A DNA stretch of 64,000 bases from Prolixibacteraceae bacterium (GTDB lineage Bacteria > Bacteroidota > Bacteroidia > Bacteroidales > Prolixibacteraceae), in the NCBI GenBank assembly GCA_028683385.1, contig JAQUIJ010000014.1:99997-163996 (forward strand). The letters are read 5' to 3'. Position 1 is the first letter of the stretch. Each line of letters starts with the position of its first letter. Below, piece by piece: positions 33,686 to 42,565 of the stretch. Under the pieces are notes generated by a model. The model worked only from the letters and a program-made list of their open reading frames with translations, did no database searches and was not told where the DNA came from. The translations under genes were made by a program, and so were the position numbers.

Positions 33686-35272
33686 ATGCTTACAGGGCAA
33701 CAGCGTACTGATATCGATAAAATCTGGAAAGAGTTCTGGCAAAATGGGATGACTGACCCACTGAGCATCATTAAGCAGATTACCTATTTGCTTTTTATCC
33801 GTAATCTGGACAGGCAGCAGGAGCTGAAAGAAAAACAGGCGAACAAACTGAAAATGCCGATTCAAGACCCAATTTATCTGGAAGACCAGAGGGAATTGCG
33901 CTGGAATGTTTTCAAAACCAAAGACCCGGAGCAGATGTTCCGACTTTTCCGGAAAGAAGATGGCGTGTTCGATTTCATAAAAAGTATTGGCCAAAAAGGC
34001 GGACTGTTTGCCGAAACAATGCGCTATGCCAATTTCGATATCAATAGCCCCAAGTTGTTGGACCGCATTGTGCAGATGATCGATAAACTGAAAATCGACG
34101 ATATTGACTCAAAGGGCGATGTTTACGAATACCTGCTTTCGAAGCTGGCGACGGCAGGGATTAACGGACAATTCCGCACACCAAAGCACATTATTCGCCT
34201 GATGGTTGACTTGCTGCAACCGCAAACCGACGAGTTGGTTTGTGATCCGGCTGCCGGAACAGCAGGTTTTCTGGTTGGTGTGGTCGAGTACCTGCGCGAG
34301 CATTATCCCGATGAATTTTACAAGAAAGAATTCCGCCAGCATTTTAACAATGGCATGTTCAGCGGTTTCGAGAGCGACAATACGATGGTGGGAATTAGCG
34401 CCATGAACCTGCAAATGCACGGCATCGACAATCCGAAGTTGAAATACATGGATGCCCTGTCGAACGACAACACGGTGAAAGACAAGTACAGCCTGATATT
34501 GGCCAATCCGCCATTTTCGGGTTCAGCCGATTACGATGGCATTGAACTGAGCCTGAAAAAATCGCTCGATTTGGGTAAGACCGCCAAAACAGCCAAAACC
34601 GAACTGTTGTTCGTTTCGCTTATGCTGCGTATGCTGAAGCCGGGCGGACGTTGCGCTGTAATTGTTCCGGCAGGTGTGCTGTTTGGAAGCACCAAAAGCC
34701 ATTTGGCAGTTCGCCAACTGTTGGTTGACGAGAACCAGTTACAAGCAGTAATTTCGATGCCAAGCGGGGTTTTCAAACCTTACACCGGAGTTGCCACGGC
34801 TATTCTGCTTTTCACCAAAACAGGGACCGGTGGCACCAACCGCGTTTGGTTTTACGACATGAAAGCCGATGGCTATTCGCTCGACGATAAACGCGAACTG
34901 TTGGGCAAACCCGATGAAGATAATCCCGACTTGCCTTCGATGCGAAACTACCGATTGGAGGAAAACAACATCCCTGATATTATTGAAAAGTTCCACGTCA
35001 TTGCCGATTCGTCATCGCGAGGAGTTGAAGCGCAGCGGAACATGACGAAGCAAACTATTGAAAATGCGGCAAACGATAGAACTGCCCAGCAATTCTTTGT
35101 TACTGCCGATGAAATCCGTGCCGAAAACTACAACCTTTCGTTTAACCTTTACCAGAAAATTGTGCACGAACAGGTTAAATACACAGCTCCCAAAGTTATT
35201 ATTGAGCGGATTAGCAAAATGGATGAAGAACGCAAGCAATTGATGAACGAATTGGGAGGATTGCTGGGATGA
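33686..35272 (+). CDS. hsdM: Type I restriction-modification methyltransferase subunit HsdM
   Basis: A 528-residue protein. The N-terminal helical domain contains PLSIIKQITYLLFIRNLD. The methylase domain has motif I CDPAAGTAGFLVG near 187-199 and motif IV LANPPFSG near 272-279, so it is a complete N6-adenine methyltransferase. Its TGA overlaps the hsdS ATG by 4 bp, giving coupled translation. Together with HsdS it methylates the host recognition site; HsdR is encoded 3.8 kb downstream. The GC content is higher than in the CBASS genes that follow, which supports a later insertion of the latter. Confidence 0.95.
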   Translation: MLTGQQRTDIDKIWKEFWQNGMTDPLSIIKQITYLLFIRNLDRQQELKEKQANKLKMPIQDPIYLEDQRELRWNVFKTKDPEQMFRLFRKEDGVFDFIKSIGQKGGLFAETMRYANFDINSPKLLDRIVQMIDKLKIDDIDSKGDVYEYLLSKLATAGINGQFRTPKHIIRLMVDLLQPQTDELVCDPAAGTAGFLVGVVEYLREHYPDEFYKKEFRQHFNNGMFSGFESDNTMVGISAMNLQMHGIDNPKLKYMDALSNDNTVKDKYSLILANPPFSGSADYDGIELSLKKSLDLGKTAKTAKTELLFVSLMLRMLKPGGRCAVIVPAGVLFGSTKSHLAVRQLLVDENQLQAVISMPSGVFKPYTGVATAILLFTKTGTGGTNRVWFYDMKADGYSLDDKRELLGKPDEDNPDLPSMRNYRLEENNIPDIIEKFHVIADSSSRGVEAQRNMTKQTIENAANDRTAQQFFVTADEIRAENYNLSFNLYQKIVHEQVKYTAPKVIIERISKMDEERKQLMNELGGLLG

Positions 35273-36453
35273 AAAACGTCAAGCTGGGTGTAATTTGCAA
35301 TATTGAAATTGGGAGAACTCCAAGCCGGAATCAGCCAAAATATTGGGGAAACGGGTACTCTTGGTTGTCAATTGCCGACATGAAGAATTTGAAATTCCTT
35401 TCTGATACTAAAGAACAGGTTACCGATTTGGCTATTGAAGAATGCAATATGAAATTGGTTCCCCAAGGTACATTGCTTTTTAGTTTCAAACTTTCTGTTG
35501 GTAAAGTTGGTATTGCAAGTAAAGACTTATTTACAAACGAGGCAATTGCAGCCTTAAAAATAAAAAGTGAAAAGGAAGTTTATCAACCATTTCTTTATCA
35601 TGCACTTGGATCTTTGAATTTTGATGGAAAAGGAGATAGAGCAGTTAAAGGAATAACTTTAAATAAAGCTAAACTTAGGGAATTGTTGATCCCCCTTCCT
35701 CCGCTTCCAGAGCAAAAACGCATTGCTGAAATACTCGACAAGGCCGATGCTTTACACCAGAAAAACAAACAACTTTTGTATGCCTATGATGAGTTGTTGC
35801 AGGCTACTTTTCTGGATATGTTTGGCGATCCGGTAACAAATCCGAAGGGATGGGAAAAAAGCAAAATATCAAATCTAATTAATAACATTGATAGTGGCTG
35901 GAGTCCAAATTGTAACAGCATACCAAGAAAAAATTCTTTCGATTGGGCAATACTTACACTTTCATCTGTATCACAAAGAAATTACAAGGAATCTTTTAAT
36001 AAAAACCTACCACAAGAACTGAACCCCAAAGATAGTATTGAGGTTAAAAAGGGTGATCTACTTTTCTCTCGAAAAAATACCAGAGAGCTTGTTGGAGCCT
36101 GCGCATTTGTTTTTGAAACCTCTCCAAGATTGATGATGCCAGATACAATCTTCAGAATTCAATACAAATCTGAAATTTTAAATGGTATCTACGCATTTTA
36201 TCTTCTCAACTCAATTAATTTTCGTGTGAATATTCAACGGCTTGCGACAGGAAGTGCTGGATCAATGCCAAATATTTCAAAAGAGAAGTTGAAGAACCTT
36301 TTTATTCCTCTTCCGCCAATCACCCTTCAAAACCAATTTGCCCAAATTGTTGAAAACATTGAAGCACAGAAAACATTGGTAAAGCAGAGTTTGCAGGAGA
36401 GTGAAGATTTGTTTAACGGCCTGGTGCAAAAAGCGTTTAGTGGAGAATTGTAG
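35269..36453 (+). CDS. hsdS: Type I restriction-modification specificity subunit HsdS
   Basis: A 394-residue protein with two target-recognition domains. The first spans about 1-145. The central conserved region (IPLPPLPEQKRIAEILDKAD, about 142-161) is followed by the second domain (about 205-345) and a distal repeat (IPLPPITLQNQFAQIVENIE). Each target domain reads half of a bipartite DNA site. The domains differ from each other and are AT-rich relative to the conserved parts, as is usual for exchangeable specificity modules. The start overlaps the hsdM stop. No third domain or truncated second hsdS gene is present, so no inversion system is evident. Confidence 0.94.
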   Translation: MKNVKLGVICNIEIGRTPSRNQPKYWGNGYSWLSIADMKNLKFLSDTKEQVTDLAIEECNMKLVPQGTLLFSFKLSVGKVGIASKDLFTNEAIAALKIKSEKEVYQPFLYHALGSLNFDGKGDRAVKGITLNKAKLRELLIPLPPLPEQKRIAEILDKADALHQKNKQLLYAYDELLQATFLDMFGDPVTNPKGWEKSKISNLINNIDSGWSPNCNSIPRKNSFDWAILTLSSVSQRNYKESFNKNLPQELNPKDSIEVKKGDLLFSRKNTRELVGACAFVFETSPRLMMPDTIFRIQYKSEILNGIYAFYLLNSINFRVNIQRLATGSAGSMPNISKEKLKNLFIPLPPITLQNQFAQIVENIEAQKTLVKQSLQESEDLFNGLVQKAFSGEL

Positions 36454-36637
36454 TAACGTATTTAGATTCTTACATAATATGACACGGCAGAATGTCAGTA
36501 ATAAAGAAGTGTCACACGACATCAAATGTGACTGACAAAATGCCAAGATTTAACAAATATTAACAGTGGTACGGCAATTGTAAAGTTGAACCAGAAATTA
36601 TAAAAAACGAAAAAGGTAAGAAACACCGAAATAAAAA

Positions 36638-36722
36638 AAGTCGCCTTTCGTAAGCGACTTGGAATTTGGAAAAATAGCCTGGACAGCAGATCGAGACTTA
36701 CCATCTCGATGAATTTCCAAAT
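36638..36722 (+). terminator. Terminator hairpin followed by a nested hairpin
   Basis: AAGTCGC (36638-36644) and GCGACTT (36654-36660) form a hairpin preceded by an A-run, so it is also a candidate terminator for the other strand. Directly after it, ATTTGGAAA (36664-36672) pairs with TTTCCAAAT (36714-36722), enclosing ATCGAGA/TCTCGAT (36690-36696 / 36704-36710). The gap 36454-36856 holds no gene. It separates hsdS from the CBASS genes. Confidence 0.55.
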
Positions 36723-36856
36723 GAGGTTGCAAATATAGATCTTTTCTTCATTATCCATCCTCCCTCCCTAAAAAATTGCGAATTCGGTTTTAATTGACCT
36801 CTCCGAGTGATCAAAAGAGAGAAGGTACGTTTTAATCATTATTAAAATTCTTGAAA

Positions 36857-37078
36857 ATGGGAAAGAATCAACATGTTGTACCTCATAATGATACATGGGG
36901 TGTAAAAGGTGCAGGTAATACCAGAATTACCAAAACTGCTGACACACAAAAGCAGGCAATTAATATTGCAAAAGAGATCGCTAAAAATCAAAAATCGGAA
37001 GTGGTTATTCATCGTCCTAATGGGGAAATCCGGGATAAGAATAGCTATGGAAATGATCCGTTTCCTCCTAAAGGATAA
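36857..37078 (+). CDS. Small DUF2188-like protein
   Basis: A 73-residue basic protein, MGKNQHVVPHNDTWGVKGAG and so on, with the pattern HVVP..-.WGVK..G and a C-terminal VVIHRPNGEIRDKNSYGNDP. This matches DUF2188, a compact domain of unknown function often found near defence and integrated genes. The ATG at 36857 is preferred to a TTG 6 bp upstream. It lies 81 bp before the CD-NTase gene on the same strand and may belong to the CBASS insertion. Confidence 0.75.
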   Translation: MGKNQHVVPHNDTWGVKGAGNTRITKTADTQKQAINIAKEIAKNQKSEVVIHRPNGEIRDKNSYGNDPFPPKG

Positions 37079-37159
37079 GATTTCGAATTTGCAAATTTGA
37101 TTTGTTCAGCCACTCCAACATCAAACGGAGTGGCATATTTCTAACTTAAATAAATTTAA

Positions 37160-38263
37160 ATGCAGAAAAATTATAGTGTTTTATTAGATCGACTTAATAG
37201 TCGAATGAATCCAGACAGGATTATTGTCAATAAGTCATTTAGTGAAGAAATAGGCCGCATTCCTCAAAGTGGAATTTTTCTTTACATCAAAAAGGCGATG
37301 CTTGGAGTTGAACCTGAATACACTCAAAAATCCTTGGAAGCTGGCGGAAAGGTCATAGAACAGTTGAAAAATGCACTTGAAAATGTAAGTTTCAGATTTC
37401 AGGGATCGGTAATGACCAATACCCATATTAAGGGTTATAGTGATATTGACTTTTTAACCATTTGTGAAAAGTTTTATACATACGATCGAAAAGGTATTTC
37501 TGAGATTCTGAATAGCTTCGAAAAAAGCTTCAGTCTGAATAATTCACAAAAGTATAGACTTTCATCAGTTTTAGAAGGTCCTGGTTATTCTCAAGGTACG
37601 TCCGATCTCCGTAAATTACGACTTGATTGTGAGCAAATTTTGAGTGATACTTACAAATATACTAACACTTCGAAACCGAAATCGATTAAAGTGAGTTTAA
37701 CCAATCCGCAAAGGGAGGTTGATGTTGTTATTGCAAATTGGTATAAAAATGCAAATTTCTATATTAAGGATGACGAAACACTGTTAGGCATTAAAGTATT
37801 TGTAAAAGGAGATTCGCCGGGTCAGGATAAAGAACTCGCACCCGATTTTCCATTTCTGAGTATAGCTCGTATTAATGGTAAGGATAGCGAAGTTAACGGA
37901 AGGCTTAAAAAAATGATCCGTTTTCTGAAGACGTTAAAGTATGATTCGGATTTCACCAATAATATAAAACTGACGAGCTTTGATTTCAATGCTATTTGTT
38001 ACGAAATTGATGCTTCGAAGTATCGCGACAAAGATTATTTAGATTTGGTCATAGTTGTTTATAACCAATTGAAAAGCCTTGCAAATAATCCAATTCATAG
38101 AAATAGCTTAATGTCAGTAGATGGTTACGAGCCAATCTTTAAGAATCCGGACGGTTCAGAGAACACTGAAAAAGTGCAATCTCTGAAGATCATTATTACT
38201 GAAATTGAATCAGTAATGTCTGATATTAATGAAGAAACCCTTAAAGCGAAATTACTGGTATGA
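37160..38263 (+). CDS. CD-NTase (cGAS/DncV-like cyclic dinucleotide synthase, CBASS)
   Basis: A 367-residue nucleotidyltransferase. The active site reads GSVMTNTHIKGYSDIDFL (about 82-99): the GS signature, the TNT segment and the metal-binding pair DID. The third acidic residue lies in REVDVVIAN near 187. This is the CD-NTase arrangement, not that of a CCA-adding enzyme. Its stop overlaps the ATG of a STING-domain gene by 4 bp. In Bacteroidota, CD-NTases paired with STING (clade E) are reported to make 3',3'-c-di-GMP, which is the expected product here by inference. Phage infection would activate it. It is AT-rich compared with hsdM and lacks Cap2/Cap3 helpers. Confidence 0.87.
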   Translation: MQKNYSVLLDRLNSRMNPDRIIVNKSFSEEIGRIPQSGIFLYIKKAMLGVEPEYTQKSLEAGGKVIEQLKNALENVSFRFQGSVMTNTHIKGYSDIDFLTICEKFYTYDRKGISEILNSFEKSFSLNNSQKYRLSSVLEGPGYSQGTSDLRKLRLDCEQILSDTYKYTNTSKPKSIKVSLTNPQREVDVVIANWYKNANFYIKDDETLLGIKVFVKGDSPGQDKELAPDFPFLSIARINGKDSEVNGRLKKMIRFLKTLKYDSDFTNNIKLTSFDFNAICYEIDASKYRDKDYLDLVIVVYNQLKSLANNPIHRNSLMSVDGYEPIFKNPDGSENTEKVQSLKIIITEIESVMSDINEETLKAKLLV

Positions 38264-38946
38264 AAGTAAAAAATCTGGCAATTCTGATTCAAATAGTTTT
38301 ATGGTTTGCTTCAGCCATCTTTGCAATTATCTGGATATTTAGTATTCCTTTTCGCTACCAACCTGAACCAATAACGGTGATGTTGGGATTGATCTCAGTG
38401 GCAGTTTCAGGCTTGGCAAACAGATATTCACATGCTTTAGATATTGAGCAATATTCTGTTGCCAATGTTTTGGCCAAAGGATACGTAAATAATTTTGTTG
38501 AACCTATAATGACTCAGCTCATGAAGGACTCAAATGGCAACGGGAACAAACCTTTGCTTTACATCTTCATTCCTGAATTACTTTCTGAACTTACCCCAAA
38601 AAGCATTGACCGACTGAAGGTCAAGTTAAAATCAAAGGGACTTTCAGAGAATACGCTAAAAGTCAAAATTAATGAAGGACGAGGAGTTCGTGATGTGATG
38701 ACTGTTTCGAATTCGAATAACGAAAATGTCTATTTCGACTTCCCGAGTACTCTTTTTTCTCTGACCGATTTTGTTGAGTTTAAAATGAATTCACCAAAAA
38801 ATTCATTAAACGTTGAACTGAAAAACAAAATTGGCAAGGAATATATTGAACGATTTAAGAAACAATTAATTGAATCGCTTCAGGAAAAACAGTTGCATCC
38901 GGAATATATCAGATTTACCAATTTTGATCTGGATATAGTTTTTTAA
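38260..38946 (+). CDS. Two-TM STING-domain effector (bacterial TM-STING, CBASS)
   Basis: A 228-residue protein. Two membrane segments lie at about 5-27 (LAILIQIVLWFASAIFAIIW) and 40-60 (TVMLGLISVAVSG). The rest resembles a cyclic-dinucleotide-binding STING domain: the first helix reads YSVANVLAKGYVNNFVEPI (compare VAHGLAWSYYIGYL in animal STING), then LLYIFIPE (STING LYILLP strand), a GRGVRDVMTV lid-like strand, and YFDFPSTLFSLTDFVEF (STING LEYATPLQTLFAM region). It is coupled to the CD-NTase by a 4-bp overlap. Known bacterial TM-STING proteins are CBASS effectors thought to damage the inner membrane on ligand binding. The call rests on motif order and context, without an alignment search. 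Confidence 0.78.
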   Translation: MKVKNLAILIQIVLWFASAIFAIIWIFSIPFRYQPEPITVMLGLISVAVSGLANRYSHALDIEQYSVANVLAKGYVNNFVEPIMTQLMKDSNGNGNKPLLYIFIPELLSELTPKSIDRLKVKLKSKGLSENTLKVKINEGRGVRDVMTVSNSNNENVYFDFPSTLFSLTDFVEFKMNSPKNSLNVELKNKIGKEYIERFKKQLIESLQEKQLHPEYIRFTNFDLDIVF

Positions 38947-39102
38947 CTGATAGAAAGGATGTCATTACGCAAATTGATGACATCCTTTTCTTATTACCGT
39001 TTCAGAACTTCTAATAAATCAAACGAAAATTATCAAATCCATTACTTTTTAACAATATTATTTTAATTTTAGGCATTAAGATTTTGACTTAAACCTGAAT
39101 AA

Positions 39103-42100
39103 ATGGCTAATTCAAATTTCCTCTTCCTTCAGAACGAATGGGATTTTCTTTATCAATCGGCTTTTGAAGCAGAACAAAGCGCTAAAACAGCGCCGGTTAC
39201 ATCAGCTTTTTATGCCCGCCTTTCGCTCGAAAAAATGGTGAATTGGCTCTACGAAAACGAAGGGTGTCTGAATCAGCCATATAACAGCAACCTAGCTGCA
39301 CGATTGGGAGAGCAAACCTTTAAGGAAATCATACCGCCATCGATTTATCGCGATATTGATTTTATCCGAAGAGAAGGGAATTTGGCTGCACATCAGGGCA
39401 AATCATCATCGAAAGTCAGTGTCCCTTGTGTCCGTTTTTTGTTTCGCTTTCTGAGTTGGACTGTGAAAATGTATAGTGAAACTCCACCGGAAATTGCTGC
39501 GTTTGACGAATCATTGATTCCGGAAATCGGAAATCAGGAAAAATCGCAGGCAGAGATCAAACGATTAGAAGACGAGAATACCGGGCAAATTGAAATTGCC
39601 AACCGCGAACGGAAAAAACGCCTGGAAATTGAGGAAGAACTTCGGAAAATTAAAGCGCAATTTGCTTTAACGGAATTCAGAAAACAGCAAAATTCACCAG
39701 TTACCATACCCGCAGGTCAGTATTCCGAAGCTAAAACACGAGAACTTTATATCAACTCCATGTTACGCGAGGCTGGTTGGAACCCGGATGCGACCAATGC
39801 AACAGAATATCCGGTTACAGGAATGCCAAAATCAGTGAATCCAACAGGGACCGGATTTGTTGACTATGTGTTGTGGGGTGACAATGGGTTACCCCTGGCT
39901 TTGGTTGAAGCGAAAAAAACTTCCCGAAATATTCATGAAGGAAAACATCAGGCCGAACTCTATGCCAATTGTTTGGAAAGAATGACTGGTCAGCGACCGG
40001 TAATTTATTACTCAAACGGATTTGAAACCGAGTTGTGGGATGATTGTTTTTACACTCCCCGGAAAGTGTATGGTTTTTATACCAGAGATGAGCTTCAGGT
40101 GTTGGTCAATCGGCGGAAAGATCGGATTGATCCACGGACGCAAACGATTAATAATGCCATTACCAATCGGGTTTATCAGAAACTGGCTATTAAAAGCGTA
40201 CTCGATAAATATCTTAAAAACACATCAGAAGGATTAAAAGGAGGTTCGCGCAAAGCTTTGGTCGTCATGGCAACAGGTTCAGGAAAGACAAGAACTGCCA
40301 TTTCGTTTGTCGATGTTTTGATGAAGGCAGGCTGGATCAGTCGGGTACTATTTTTAGCTGATCGTAATGCACTGGTTACCCAGGCCAAACGAAACTTTAA
40401 TAAGTTATTGCCTCATTTGTCATCGGTTGATTTGACCAAAGAAAAAGAAGATAAAGAAACGCGGCTGGTTTTCTCTACTTATCCAACCATAATGAACAGC
40501 ATTGATGGAGTGCATAGTGGCGAACAGCGATTTTATTCTGTGGGGCATTTCGACCTGATCATTATTGATGAAGCTCACCGATCGGTTTACCAGAAATACG
40601 GGGCCATTTTCGACTATTTTGATGCATTGATGCTGGGATTAACTGCTACTCCTAAGGATAGTACCGATTACGATACCTACCGTCTTTTCGAAGAAGAACA
40701 GGGAATTCCAACTTTTGATTACGAATTGCAGGAAGCTGTTGACGAAAAATACCTGGTTCCGTTTCAAGCGAAGCATGTTGACTTGGGTTTCATGACCCGT
40801 GGAATCAGATACGATGAACTCTCCGCAGAAGAAAAGATTCGCTACGAAGAAACCTTCAGGGATGAACAGGGAAACCTGCCGGATGCAATTAGTCCTGCTG
40901 CCATTAATAATTGGTTGTTTAATGAAGATACAGTCGATAAAGTCTTGGACATCTTGATGAATGAAGGTGTTCGTGTTGAAGGGGGCGACAAAACAGGCAA
41001 GACCATTATATTTGCACGTAACCATGCACACGCCGAATTTATTGAAGCACGCTTTAATTTCATTTATCCGCAATTCAGCAACAAGTTTTTAAGGGTGATC
41101 GACAATTACGAGAAATACGCGCAAGATTTGATTGACGATTTTGAAATGATTGGAAAATTACCGCAAATTGCTGTTTCAGTGGATATGCTTGATACGGGCA
41201 TTGATGTGCCTGCCATCGTGAACCTGGTCATCTTTAAACCCGTTTACAGCAAGGCGAAATTTTGGCAGATGATTGGCCGGGGTACCCGTTTGTGTGAGGA
41301 TTTGTTTGCTCCCGGCGATCATAAACAGTTCTTTAATGTTTTTGATATCTGTCGCAACTTTGAGTTTTTTCAGGAAAATGCAACAGGGATTGTTCCGGTT
41401 AATTACGATTCTGTGTCAGCCCGGATATTTAAAAATGTAATTGGTTTGGCTGACGCTTTTCGGCAAGAACCCTATCTGGATGAGTACCATCAGAAAGCAA
41501 GAACTGAATATCTCGATTGGGCGCACGAACGTGTTTCAGCTTTAAACAGAAGTAGTTTTACCGTTAAAATGGTATTGCGGTATGTTGATCAGTTTTCTGA
41601 CCGAAACAACTGGAATGCACTGACGAATGAAGACAAGCACAATATATATACTCATCTGGCCAAGTTGATATTTATCCCGGAAGATGATGAAAAGGCAAAA
41701 CGGTTTGATCAGTTAATGACGAGTTTTCAATTGGCTGTAGTCGAAAATGATGTCATTCAGCAACGTCATTGCAATAAGGTGCGAACGATTGCCAATCAGC
41801 TTTCGCGTTTATTAAATATTCACGAAGTTGCAAAAGTTCAGAATGTTGTTCGTTCGGCTATGACCGATGAGTTCTGGGTAGAAAGAACACATTCAAAATT
41901 GGAGAATATCAGGGAGTCATTCCGTCAGCTCATTAAATATATTCCAGCTACTGAAACGGTAATTTACCAGACTGATTTCGAAGATGAATTGATTGGAATC
42001 AATACGATTGCCGATGTTGAAGGAGGATATCGGAAAAGTGACAATTACAAATTAAAGGTTGAACGTTACATTCGGGAAAACATATACCACATCACCATAC

Positions 42101-42504
42101 AAAAACTTCGGAAGAATATAAAACTTACCTCTGCTGAATTGCAGGAGCTGGAAAGATTGGTTTTCATAGATTCCCAGCTTGGCACCAAAGATGATTTTGT
42201 TAAGCATTACGGAGAACAGCCTTTGGGCAAATTTATCCGTTCCATATTGGGGATGGACGAAGAGGCAACACAAACAGCCTTTTCTGAATTTATTGATCTT
42301 GGTAATCTAAGAGCTGATCAGATACAGTTTATCCGGAACATAGTCACTCATTTTAAGAATAACGGAATACTCGAATTATCACAGCTTGCACAACCACCAT
42401 TTACCGATATTAACGACCACGGTATATTTGGCCTTTTTGAAGATGAAGATCAAGACCGGATCATTCGTATTGTGGAGCAGGTCAATAATAATGCAGTAGG
42501 TTAA
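39103..42504 (+). CDS. hsdR: Type I restriction endonuclease subunit HsdR, with N-terminal DUF4145
   Basis: A 1133-residue protein. An N-terminal DUF4145 domain (about 10-125: ARLSLEKMVNWLYENEG, REGNLAAHQGK) and a coiled coil (about 145-190) precede the HsdR nuclease: YINSMLREAGW, then FVDYVLWG and LALVEAKK (about 250-272, PD-(D/E)xK). The helicase has Walker A MATGSGKTRTAI near 389 and DEAH (IIIDEAHRSV) near 488, with QMIGRGTRLCEDL as motif VI. The C-terminus matches the EcoEI-type domain. It cleaves unmodified DNA after translocation with HsdM/HsdS. It is separated from hsdS by the DUF2188-CD-NTase-STING block, an unusual split of the locus. Confidence 0.94.
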   Translation: MANSNFLFLQNEWDFLYQSAFEAEQSAKTAPVTSAFYARLSLEKMVNWLYENEGCLNQPYNSNLAARLGEQTFKEIIPPSIYRDIDFIRREGNLAAHQGKSSSKVSVPCVRFLFRFLSWTVKMYSETPPEIAAFDESLIPEIGNQEKSQAEIKRLEDENTGQIEIANRERKKRLEIEEELRKIKAQFALTEFRKQQNSPVTIPAGQYSEAKTRELYINSMLREAGWNPDATNATEYPVTGMPKSVNPTGTGFVDYVLWGDNGLPLALVEAKKTSRNIHEGKHQAELYANCLERMTGQRPVIYYSNGFETELWDDCFYTPRKVYGFYTRDELQVLVNRRKDRIDPRTQTINNAITNRVYQKLAIKSVLDKYLKNTSEGLKGGSRKALVVMATGSGKTRTAISFVDVLMKAGWISRVLFLADRNALVTQAKRNFNKLLPHLSSVDLTKEKEDKETRLVFSTYPTIMNSIDGVHSGEQRFYSVGHFDLIIIDEAHRSVYQKYGAIFDYFDALMLGLTATPKDSTDYDTYRLFEEEQGIPTFDYELQEAVDEKYLVPFQAKHVDLGFMTRGIRYDELSAEEKIRYEETFRDEQGNLPDAISPAAINNWLFNEDTVDKVLDILMNEGVRVEGGDKTGKTIIFARNHAHAEFIEARFNFIYPQFSNKFLRVIDNYEKYAQDLIDDFEMIGKLPQIAVSVDMLDTGIDVPAIVNLVIFKPVYSKAKFWQMIGRGTRLCEDLFAPGDHKQFFNVFDICRNFEFFQENATGIVPVNYDSVSARIFKNVIGLADAFRQEPYLDEYHQKARTEYLDWAHERVSALNRSSFTVKMVLRYVDQFSDRNNWNALTNEDKHNIYTHLAKLIFIPEDDEKAKRFDQLMTSFQLAVVENDVIQQRHCNKVRTIANQLSRLLNIHEVAKVQNVVRSAMTDEFWVERTHSKLENIRESFRQLIKYIPATETVIYQTDFEDELIGINTIADVEGGYRKSDNYKLKVERYIRENIYHITIQKLRKNIKLTSAELQELERLVFIDSQLGTKDDFVKHYGEQPLGKFIRSILGMDEEATQTAFSEFIDLGNLRADQIQFIRNIVTHFKNNGILELSQLAQPPFTDINDHGIFGLFEDEDQDRIIRIVEQVNNNAVG

Positions 42505-42546
42505 AATAATCTGGGTATTGTTTGTTTCTTTAAAAACATTACGATA

Positions 42547-42565
42547 TTTGTACTGTGAGTACAAA
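42547..42565. promoter_or_regulatory. Palindrome spanning the abiEi start codon
   Basis: TTTGTACT (42547-42554) and AGTACAAA (42558-42565) are perfect 8-bp inverted repeats around GTG, which is the only in-frame start close to the family's N-terminus. AbiEi antitoxins are known to bind inverted repeats in their own promoter, so this is a candidate autoregulatory operator. The transcript would be nearly leaderless if the start is right. Confidence 0.55.
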
